DNA of 11,965 nucleotides from an uncultured Collinsella sp. (GTDB lineage: Bacteria > Actinomycetota > Coriobacteriia > Coriobacteriales > Coriobacteriaceae). The notes below the pieces were generated by a model, which worked only from the letters and a program-made list of their open reading frames with translations, had not been told where the DNA came from and did no database searches. The stretch is taken from positions 1 to 11,965 of the forward strand of contig URBB01000062.1 of the NCBI GenBank assembly GCA_900545835.1. The letters are read 5' to 3'. The position numbers and the translations under genes are program-made. Shown here piece by piece: positions 1-5,179 of this stretch (the stretch's first letter is position 1; each line of letters opens with the position of its first letter).

Positions 1-26
1 CAGCGTCAGATGTGTATAAGAGACAG
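1..26. other. Nextera sequencing adapter remnant (not genomic)
   Basis: The stretch ends in TGTATAAGAGACAG, the Tn5 mosaic-end part of the Illumina Nextera adapter, and the bases before it continue the known read-1 adapter. Read in the frame of the following gene it adds the residues YKRQ, a familiar artefact at the start of database proteins. Genomic sequence therefore begins at about position 27. An apparent GTG start at 12 for the first gene lies inside the adapter and must be ignored. Confidence 0.96.
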
Positions 27-344
27 ATCTTTGGCGCACCCATCATCTTCAACCCGATCCTCATGATTCCGTTTGTGCTGGGCGGTATGATTTCGGCCCT
101 GCTGTATTGGGGTGCAATCTCACTGGGTCTTGTCTCTAACTTCTACATCTTGGTGAGCGGCACGTTCCCCATCTTCGTTCAGGGCTTTATCCAGTGCCTC
201 GACCCGCGCATCTGGGTATTTACGATCGTTTTGATCGTGGTCATGGCTGTGGTCTGGTACCCGTTCTTTAAGGTGTACGACAACCTGCTCCTGGCACAGG
301 AGCGGGAGAACGCTGCGGCAGCTTCTGCCAAGGATGCTGAGTAG
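27..344 (+). CDS. PTS lactose/cellobiose-family EIIC permease, C-terminal fragment
   Basis: Only the last ~105 residues are present; the 5' part is lost at the contig end. The fragment opens with IFGAPIIFNPILMIPF, the conserved stretch of the substrate-binding half of cellobiose/lactose EIIC proteins (CelB-like). It continues with a hydrophobic segment (FVLGGMISALLYWG) and a last membrane helix ending WYPFFKVYDN, typical of the family terminus. A short Ala/Glu/Lys-rich cytoplasmic tail follows. The family brings a beta-glucoside or similar disaccharide across the inner membrane while it is phosphorylated by EIIB. The stop codon lies two bases before the preferred start of the next gene, so the two are almost certainly co-transcribed. 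The exact sugar cannot be read from this fragment, and EIIA/EIIB are not in the window. Confidence 0.9.
   Translation: MFGAPIIFNPILMIPFVLGGMISALLYWGAISLGLVSNFYILVSGTFPIFVQGFIQCLDPRIWVFTIVLIVVMAVVWYPFFKVYDNLLLAQERENAAAASAKDAE
330..334 (+). promoter_or_regulatory. Ribosome binding site deciding the GH1 start
   Basis: AAGGA lies 11 bases before the ATG at 346 and inside the end of the permease gene. The alternative in-frame ATG at 334 overlaps this motif and has no purine-rich site of its own, so 346 is preferred. Confidence 0.5.
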
Positions 345-345
345 C

Positions 346-1800
346 ATGGGTTACTTTGACAGAACGTCTGCTGCCGGTATGCCCGAGGGCTTTTTGTGGG
401 GCGGCGCGCTCGCTGCCAACCAGGCCGAAGGGGGCTGGAACGAGGGCGGCCGCGGTATGTCGCACTCCGACCTGATTCCACAGGGTCCCGACCGCTGGGA
501 TGTGATGTTTGGCAGGCAAAAGCCCGTGGATGATCCGGACAGGCTGTATCCATGCCGTTGGGGCAACGACTTCTTCCATCATTGGCGCGAGGACGTCGAG
601 CTCTTTGCCGAGATGGGCTTTAAGTGCCTGCGTCTTTCAATTTGTTGGAGCCGTATTTTTCCCACAGGGATGGAGGCCGAGCCCAACGGTGAGGGCTTGG
701 AGTTTTACCGTCAGGTATTCGAGGCGCTGCGCGAGCACGGAATCGAGCCACTCGTGACGCTGTCGCACTACGACTATCCGTTGGCTCTGGTCGAGCGTTA
801 TAGTGGATGGCAAAGCCGAGAGATGATCGAGCGGTATGCGCACTACGTCGAGACCGTCGGACGTGCGTACCAGGGCCTCGTGCGTTATTGGCTCACCTTC
901 AACGAGATCAACAGCGTGGCGCTGTCCTATCTCAACGCGGGCGTCACGCTCGAGGATGAGCGTGACCGTGCAGCCGTGACCGCGGCGTTCTCGCACCATA
1001 TGTTTATGGCGAGCGCTCACGCTGTCGAGATCCTGCACAAGATCGATCCCGCAAACAAGGTGGGTTGCATGATCGCTGCCGGTGCGACCTATCCGTACCG
1101 TTGTGCGCCCGAGGACGTATGGCTTGCGTATGAGGAGGACCGCGGCCGCTACTTCTACACTGACGTGATGGCTGCGGGCGCCTATCCTACTTGGAAGCTG
1201 CGTGCGCTCGAGAAAGAGGGTGTTCACGTGCCCTTTGAGCCGGGCGATACGGAGTATCTGGCCGAGCATACCGTCGACTTCATCTCGTTCTCGTACTATT
1301 GCTCGCGCTTGGTGTGCGCCGATGACCAGGTGATCGCTGAGAAGGCGGAGGGCAACGTGTTCCCGACGCTGCGCAATCCGTACCTCAAGGATAAAGAGAC
1401 TGCCTGGAAATGGCAGATCGATGCGCTGGGTTTGCGCGTGACGCTTGCCGGCTACCACGATCGTTACCATCTTCCGCTCTTTATCGCTGAGAACGGTGTG
1501 GGCGGACTCGATGCGCTGGAAGACGGCAAAGTCCACGATGCGTATCATATTGATTACCTGCGCAGGCATATTCTTGCGCTACGCGATGCAATTGTCGAGG
1601 ACGGTGTTGACCTGATGGGATACACGCCGTGGGGCTGTATCGATCTGGTATCGGCCTCGACGGGGCAGATGAAGAAGCGCTATGGCTTTGTTTATGTCGA
1701 TGCCGATGATACGGGCAAAGGCACGTTCGATCGCTACCGAAAGGACAGCTTCTGCTGGTATCAAAAGGTCATTGCATCAAATGGCGAGGACTTGAGTTAA
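346..1800 (+). CDS. 6-phospho-beta-glucosidase, glycoside hydrolase family 1
   Basis: This is a cytosolic GH1 enzyme of 484 residues, the usual family length. It hydrolyses the 6-phosphorylated beta-glucosides delivered by the PTS permease encoded just upstream. The N-terminus has FLWGGALAANQAEGGW, the sugar-pocket Gln motif. TFNEIN carries the acid/base Glu (about residue 187), and FIAENGVGG carries the nucleophile Glu (about 382). The C-terminal run GCIDLVSAST...MKKRYGFVYVD matches the phosphate-binding loop (Ser, Lys, Tyr) that separates 6-phospho-glycosidases from plain beta-glucosidases. The closing KDSFCWYQKVIASNGE also resembles E. coli BglA and AscB as I remember them. An in-frame ATG at 334 would add four residues and overlap the permease gene. 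Phospho-beta-galactosidase activity is less likely but not excluded. Confidence 0.95.
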   Translation: MGYFDRTSAAGMPEGFLWGGALAANQAEGGWNEGGRGMSHSDLIPQGPDRWDVMFGRQKPVDDPDRLYPCRWGNDFFHHWREDVELFAEMGFKCLRLSICWSRIFPTGMEAEPNGEGLEFYRQVFEALREHGIEPLVTLSHYDYPLALVERYSGWQSREMIERYAHYVETVGRAYQGLVRYWLTFNEINSVALSYLNAGVTLEDERDRAAVTAAFSHHMFMASAHAVEILHKIDPANKVGCMIAAGATYPYRCAPEDVWLAYEEDRGRYFYTDVMAAGAYPTWKLRALEKEGVHVPFEPGDTEYLAEHTVDFISFSYYCSRLVCADDQVIAEKAEGNVFPTLRNPYLKDKETAWKWQIDALGLRVTLAGYHDRYHLPLFIAENGVGGLDALEDGKVHDAYHIDYLRRHILALRDAIVEDGVDLMGYTPWGCIDLVSASTGQMKKRYGFVYVDADDTGKGTFDRYRKDSFCWYQKVIASNGEDLS

Positions 1801-1816
1801 CTCTTACAGGTCTGTT

Positions 1817-1850
1817 GCCCCCGCGGTCCGCTTCGGCCGAGGGGGCTTTT
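1817..1850 (+). terminator. Intrinsic terminator of the beta-glucoside operon
   Basis: GCCCCC (1817-1822) pairs with GGGGGC (1841-1846), with further pairing inside the arm, followed by TTTT. It lies 16 bases after the glucosidase stop codon. Confidence 0.85.
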
Positions 1851-1903
1851 GCTATTGAGACGGCTGTTCATGAGGAGCATTGCAGACTTCGGAAACCCGG
1901 CAC

Positions 1904-1945
1904 TTGGGGACGTTCCTTTCCTGCCGGCAGCTTGGGACAGTCCTT
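1904..1945 (+). repeat. GGGGACGTTCC / GGGACAGTCC element, left arm
   Basis: TTGGGGACGTTCC (1904-1916) and TTGGGACAGTCC (1932-1943) are two related direct motifs. Between them lies the perfect 10-bp palindrome CTGCCGGCAG (1921-1930). The core GGACAGTCC is itself a palindrome around a central A. The arm recurs in inverted orientation at 2199-2236. Confidence 0.65.
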
Positions 1946-1966
1946 AAAGGCCGCATCGATCAACTG

Positions 1967-2152
1967 CGGAAAGCACATCCCAGAATGAGCGTCCAACATG
2001 GGGCGCGGTTTCCCTTGAGGCCCTCAATCGGAAAATGCATCCCGGATTTTTGTCGAAAAGCGGTCCCTAGTTTCCCAAACGGGCCGCTAACGGAAAGCGC
2101 ATCCCGCTATTGGGCCCCAAAGCAGGATGCGCTTTCCGTGCTGGCAGTTCCA
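1967..2152 (+). repeat. Three degenerate tandem copies of a 62-bp hairpin unit
   Basis: Units start at 1967, 2029 and 2091, exactly 62 bases apart. Each begins with CGGAAA, three variable bases, then CATCCC. Each has TTTCC at the same offset (about 42-47), and in units 1 and 2 this block is GTTTCCC, followed by matching GG, CC and AA positions. GGAAA and TTTCC within a unit can pair, so each copy is a potential hairpin. The third copy is the most intact. The rest of the units has drifted strongly. Confidence 0.65.
2091..2138. repeat. Long perfect inverted repeat (third hairpin unit)
   Basis: CGGAAAGCGCATCC (2091-2104) is the exact reverse complement of GGATGCGCTTTCCG (2125-2138). Inside, after one mismatch, GCT pairs with AGC, and TTGGG/CCCAA closes the top. 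The whole 48 bases fold into one nearly continuous cruciform or RNA hairpin. There is no U-tract on either side. Confidence 0.8.
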
Positions 2153-2198
2153 AGCAGTTCGGGATGGCCCTTTTCGTCTGCTCTCGGCTGGCGTCCGC

Positions 2199-2236
2199 AA
2201 GACTGTCCCCAACGACCACTCATTTAAGTCTGTCCC
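2199..2236 (-). repeat. GGGGACAGTC-type elements, right inverted arm
   Basis: AAGACTGTCCCCAA (2199-2212) is an inverted near-copy of CTTGGGACAGTCCTT (1931-1945). A second copy, AAGTCTGTCCCCAA, lies at 2226-2239, directly before the end of the minus-strand peptidase gene. The two arms bracket the 62-bp units. Confidence 0.6.
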
Positions 2237-2242
2237 CAATGA

Positions 2243-3241
2243 CTAGTAGGCCCACATGGCTTCGATTTCGTTGAGGACTTCTACGACGCCCCAGCGGCGG
2301 GCGCTACGGCTGGGCGAATTGGGATCGTAGACACCGATCTGGTCGGCGTCGTCAATGCCGTAGAGCACGATGTAATGACCCACGTTGGTAAACGTACCGG
2401 GACGCACGGCGGCGATTACGGGGGCACCTGAGCGCAAGGCCTGGGCCATCGAGTCTCGATCGTTGTAGAGCTGCGTCCCGTTAAGCCCCAGCTGCCATGC
2501 GCCGCTCGTCATAAATGACCACTCGGTGGCACCGGTGGGGGCATAGTTGCCCGCCTCGGAAAGGGCGCACATATCTGCCGGTGTCATATCGGTGCGTCCC
2601 GTTTTAAAGATGTAGACCATGGTGAGGCAGGTGGGTCCGCAGCCGTTTTGGCGGATGGTGCCGCCGGCGTAGGGCAGCTCCGACCATGCGGGGTCAATCT
2701 GGTAGATATGCGGCATGGTGCCGGCCTGCCATTGCGAGCGTGGGGTCGAGAATGCAAAGGAGTAACCGGGCGCGACGGGAGCTTTAAGCAGCTTGTCCTC
2801 GGCAGTGGGCTCAAGACCGGCTGATCCGTGGGAGATACAGGATCCCAAAAACACAAAGACGAGGCAGGCGGCGATGGAGCAAAGCGCAAGACGTAGGCGG
2901 CGGGCCGGAAGCGTGTGGCTTGTGGTATGCGACGCGGGGTGAGGGGCGGAATTGCCGCAATCGTGTTGAGGTCGCGAAAAGGAGCGCTTAACGTAGTAGT
3001 CGGTCTTACGGCGATCGTAGCGGCGTGGCTGCGATGTGTCGGTCTGGCGTTGGCGTGTGCTCGTGCTCACGCGGTGTGACTGCTGCACGGTACGGCTTTG
3101 TTGCCGCGAAGAAGCCCCGGGCTGCTCTTGGGGGCGCTGCGGGTTGTCGTTGTCGGAGGTGATTCTGGGCGTTGACGTGGTGCGGCCGGCAAGGCGCACG
3201 CTTTGTGGCCGTTGGTCGCCGTCATTGTATCCGTATGCCAT
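2243..3241 (-). CDS. Membrane-anchored C39-like cysteine peptidase family protein
   Basis: The protein has 332 residues. Residues 1-114 are a polar, Gln/Arg/Ser/Thr-rich and probably disordered segment without a signal peptide. One membrane helix follows at about 115-136 (LRLALCSIAACLVFVFLG). The C-terminal half is a Peptidase_C39_2-type papain fold: YQIDPAWSELPYAGG with the oxyanion Gln (~181), NGCGPTCL with the catalytic Cys (~201), GHYIVLYGID with His (~289), and VYDPNS with Asp (~306). The triad looks complete. Positive charges before the helix place the catalytic domain outside the cell and the disordered head in the cytoplasm. The ATG at 3241 is chosen because AAGGTGA lies five bases before it; a GTG at 3250 overlaps that site. 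Substrate unknown: cell-wall peptides or secreted proteins are guesses. It has its own promoter region and no operon partner. Confidence 0.85.
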   Translation of the reverse strand: MAYGYNDGDQRPQSVRLAGRTTSTPRITSDNDNPQRPQEQPGASSRQQSRTVQQSHRVSTSTRQRQTDTSQPRRYDRRKTDYYVKRSFSRPQHDCGNSAPHPASHTTSHTLPARRLRLALCSIAACLVFVFLGSCISHGSAGLEPTAEDKLLKAPVAPGYSFAFSTPRSQWQAGTMPHIYQIDPAWSELPYAGGTIRQNGCGPTCLTMVYIFKTGRTDMTPADMCALSEAGNYAPTGATEWSFMTSGAWQLGLNGTQLYNDRDSMAQALRSGAPVIAAVRPGTFTNVGHYIVLYGIDDADQIGVYDPNSPSRSARRWGVVEVLNEIEAMWAY

Positions 3242-3246
3242 TCGAA

Positions 3247-3253
3247 TCACCTT
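3247..3253 (-). promoter_or_regulatory. Ribosome binding site of the C39-like peptidase gene
   Basis: AAGGTGA on the minus strand lies five bases before the ATG at 3241. The GTG at 3250 overlaps it, so the shorter protein is preferred. Confidence 0.6.
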
Positions 3254-3442
3254 GCCTCATGTGTAACTTGTCTATCCTACATAAAAAGATGCACGACACA
3301 TGGGCATGTGCGCCAAAAGCCTGACAAATGGTATGAACGTTGCCGCGCCGCGCGCCAAGCGTCACGGCAACAGGTATTCAAAAGCAGACAAGATGAAAGC
3401 GTTCAAGACGAATGACGTCTCCCGCCGTTCGTCCCAAAAACG

Positions 3443-3490
3443 GCGCCGCTCGTTTTGCAGTTCTGCCTTCGGTCGAGCTGCGAGCGGCGC
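3443..3490 (+). other. Inverted repeat / possible leader hairpin
   Basis: GCGCCGCTCG (3443-3452) is the exact reverse complement of CGAGCGGCGC (3481-3490). The 28-base interior allows a short extra CAG/CTG pairing. No U-tract follows, so it is not a standard terminator. It lies 107 bases before the permease start. Confidence 0.5.
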
Positions 3491-3531
3491 TGCTGCGCCA
3501 AGGCCGTATCTTAAAGCCACGAAATAAAAGC

Positions 3532-3552
3532 GCGCGGCAAAACGGACCGCGC
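3532..3552 (+). other. Short GC-rich hairpin upstream of the permease
   Basis: GCGCGG (3532-3537) pairs exactly with CCGCGC (3547-3552) across a nine-base loop, about 30 bases before the Shine-Dalgarno site. It may be part of a leader structure; function unknown. Confidence 0.4.
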
Positions 3553-3558
3553 AAGGGG

Positions 3559-3577
3559 TGACGTCAAGGGGCGTCAA
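3559..3577 (+). promoter_or_regulatory. Candidate operator: TGACGTCA palindrome plus CGTCAA repeats
   Basis: TGACGTCA (3559-3566) is a perfect 8-bp palindrome. CGTCAA occurs at 3562-3567 and again at 3572-3577, ten bases apart, about one helical turn. A near copy, TGACGTCT, lies at 3413-3420. The site is just upstream of the permease ribosome binding site. No binding protein can be named. Confidence 0.3.
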
Positions 3578-3596
3578 AAAGGAAAGGAGGGGAACA

Positions 3597-5048
3597 ATGG
3601 CGGACAAGAACGCAGAAGTTGCAGTCGAGGATAATGGCGGCATGAAGAAAACGCTTTCGCTCTGGAACTTCTTCACCATCGGTTTCGGTGCCATCATCGG
3701 TACCGGTTGGGTTCTGCAGGTCGGCGACTGGATGGTCGTGGGCGGCGGTCCCGTTCCCGCTATGATCGCATTCCTCTTGGGTGCAATCTTCCTCGTGCCC
3801 GTCGGAGCTGTTTTCGGTGAGCTCACGGCTGCTATCCCCATCTCGGGCGGCATTGTCGAGTATGTCGATCGTAGCTTTGGCCGTACGCTGAGCTACATCA
3901 CCGGATGGCTTTTGGCCCTGGGCAACGGCATCCTGTGCCCGTGGGAGGCCATCGCCATTTCGACCCTCGTGTCCGAGATGTTCGGCAGCCTGCCCGGCCT
4001 TGAGTGGCTGCGCGCCGTCAAGCTCTACACCATCCTGGGGGCCGACGTTTACCTGTTCCCGACGCTGATCGCGCTCGGCTTTGCAGTCTACGTCATCTTC
4101 CTCAACTTCCGCGGCGCCAGCTCGGCCGCCAAGCTCCAGGCCTTCCTGACCAAGGCTCTGCTCTGCGGCATGCTGCTCGCCATGGGCGTCTCGCTGTTCA
4201 CCGGCTCGCCGGACAACGCCATGCCCGTGTTCTCCCAGGTCACCGGCGCTGGCGGCGGCAAGGCCGCTACCGAGGGCGCCAGCCTGTTCGCCGGCATCGT
4301 GTCGGTCCTGGTTCTGACCCCGTTCTTCTACGCCGGTTTCGACACCATTCCTCAGCAGGCTGAGGAAGCGGCCGAGGGCCTCAACTGGAACAAGTTCGGC
4401 AAGATCATCTCCCTGGCACTGCTGGCCGCCGGCGGCTTCTACATGGTCTGTATCTACTCGTTCGGCACCATCCTCGACTGGCATGAGTTCGTTAAGAGCC
4501 CGGTTCCCGCGCTTGCCTGCCTCAAGGGTATCAACATGCTCCTGTACCTGGCCATGCTCGTCATCGCCACGCTTGGACCCATGGGCCCGATGAACTCCTT
4601 CTACGGCGCCACGAGCCGCATCATGCTCGCCATGGGCCGCAAGGGCCAGCTGCCCGAGCAGTTCGCCGAGGTCGACCCCAAGTCCGGCGCTCCCAAGCTC
4701 GCCTGCGTCGTTCTGGGCGTCATCACCGTCGTCGGTCCGTTCCTGGGCAAGAACATGCTCATCCCCCTGACCAACGTGTCGGCTCTCGCCTTCATCTTCT
4801 CCTGCGGCATGGTCGCCCTCGCCTGCCTGCGCATGCGCTTCACCGAGCCCGACCTGCCTCGTCCCTACGAGGTGCCCGGCGGTAAGTTTGGCATCGGCCT
4901 CGCTATCGCTGCCTGCGCCATCATCATCGGCCTGCTCGTGATTCCGTTCTCCCCCGCCTCCCTCAACATGGTGGAGTGGAGCATCGTGATCGGCTGGCTG
5001 GTCGTCGGCCTGGCTCTCATGGCCTTCACCAATTCCCGCAAAAAGTAA
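3597..5048 (+). CDS. APC-superfamily amino acid/amine permease
   Basis: The protein has 483 residues and about 12 predicted membrane helices, the usual APC size. The first helix carries FFTIGFGAIIGTGWVL (residues 25-40), with the broken-helix Gly-rich motif (GAIIGTG) that binds the amino acid backbone in LeuT-fold APC permeases. ELTAAIPISGGIVEYVDRSFG follows in helix 3, and the cytoplasmic loop before the last helices ends in RPYEVPGG (~422-429), also typical. It should be a cation-coupled importer or an exchanger of an amino acid, amine or related compound at the inner membrane. The start follows a strong GGAAAGGAGG site six bases upstream; an earlier in-frame start at 3558 has none. Codons are strongly C-ending, as in the amidohydrolase gene that follows, suggesting high expression and joint function. 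The substrate is not evident. Confidence 0.9.
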   Translation: MADKNAEVAVEDNGGMKKTLSLWNFFTIGFGAIIGTGWVLQVGDWMVVGGGPVPAMIAFLLGAIFLVPVGAVFGELTAAIPISGGIVEYVDRSFGRTLSYITGWLLALGNGILCPWEAIAISTLVSEMFGSLPGLEWLRAVKLYTILGADVYLFPTLIALGFAVYVIFLNFRGASSAAKLQAFLTKALLCGMLLAMGVSLFTGSPDNAMPVFSQVTGAGGGKAATEGASLFAGIVSVLVLTPFFYAGFDTIPQQAEEAAEGLNWNKFGKIISLALLAAGGFYMVCIYSFGTILDWHEFVKSPVPALACLKGINMLLYLAMLVIATLGPMGPMNSFYGATSRIMLAMGRKGQLPEQFAEVDPKSGAPKLACVVLGVITVVGPFLGKNMLIPLTNVSALAFIFSCGMVALACLRMRFTEPDLPRPYEVPGGKFGIGLAIAACAIIIGLLVIPFSPASLNMVEWSIVIGWLVVGLALMAFTNSRKK

Positions 5049-5054
5049 CGCCTA

Positions 5055-5106
5055 GCCGGGGCGGATCAGGTGCGCGGGACCCTCTCTTCCGCGCACCGAA
5101 CCCGGC
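5055..5106 (+). other. Nested hairpin between permease and amidohydrolase genes
   Basis: The inner stem is GGTGCGCGG (5069-5077) with CCGCGCACC (5089-5097), nine perfect pairs. The outer stem is GCCGGG (5055-5060) with CCCGGC (5101-5106), six perfect pairs. No U-tract follows, so a rho-independent terminator is unlikely. It could stabilise the upstream transcript end, mark an RNA processing site or lower read-through into the next gene. Confidence 0.6.
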
Positions 5107-5179
5107 ACCACTTGGGTAGCTTTGTGAGGCTTTAACCCAACACGGCCTCGCCCACTATATGGATCCATAAGGAGGAACC

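Larger units (their letters stand above)
1851..2242. other. Non-coding convergent intergenic region with repeats
   Basis: About 390 bases lie between two convergent genes and hold no credible gene. The one open frame across it (1880-2227, plus strand) starts at a TTG without a ribosome binding site, and its peptide matches no family I know. The stretch is built almost entirely from the repeats and inverted repeats listed separately. Convergent intergenic spaces are a common home for REP-like elements. Confidence 0.75.
3254..3596. other. Divergent intergenic region with structured permease leader
   Basis: About 340 bases separate the divergent peptidase and permease genes. The open frames across it lack ribosome binding sites and recognisable products. 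No convincing -35/-10 pair was found for either direction. The right half holds two perfect stem-loops and a TGACGTCA palindrome, listed separately, suggesting a long 5' leader or a control region for the permease. Confidence 0.5.

Noticed and set aside
12..26. GTG start codon for a complete 110-residue membrane protein
   Set aside because: The start codon and first five codons lie in adapter sequence; the gene is a 5'-truncated EIIC.
637..1569. 310-residue minus-strand open frame opposite the GH1 gene
   Set aside because: The plus strand shows complete GH1 catalytic motifs; the antisense product matches no family.
1967..2105. Evenly spaced CGGAAA...CATCCC repeats resembling a CRISPR array
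   Set aside because: There are only three imperfect 15-base repeats. The intervening stretches share conserved blocks instead of being unique spacers, and there are no cas genes.
1880..2227. 115-residue plus-strand open frame in the repeat region
   Set aside because: It has a TTG start without a ribosome binding site. Its sequence is explained by the hairpin units and GGGACAGTCC elements.
3399..3435. Possible LytTR direct repeats (GCGTTC and CCGTTC) upstream of the permease
   Set aside because: Their spacing of about 26 bases does not fit the usual two-turn LytTR spacing, and the match is too short.
3300..3527. 75-residue plus-strand open frame upstream of the permease
   Set aside because: It has no ribosome binding site, a basic low-complexity product, and overlaps the perfect inverted repeat at 3443-3490.
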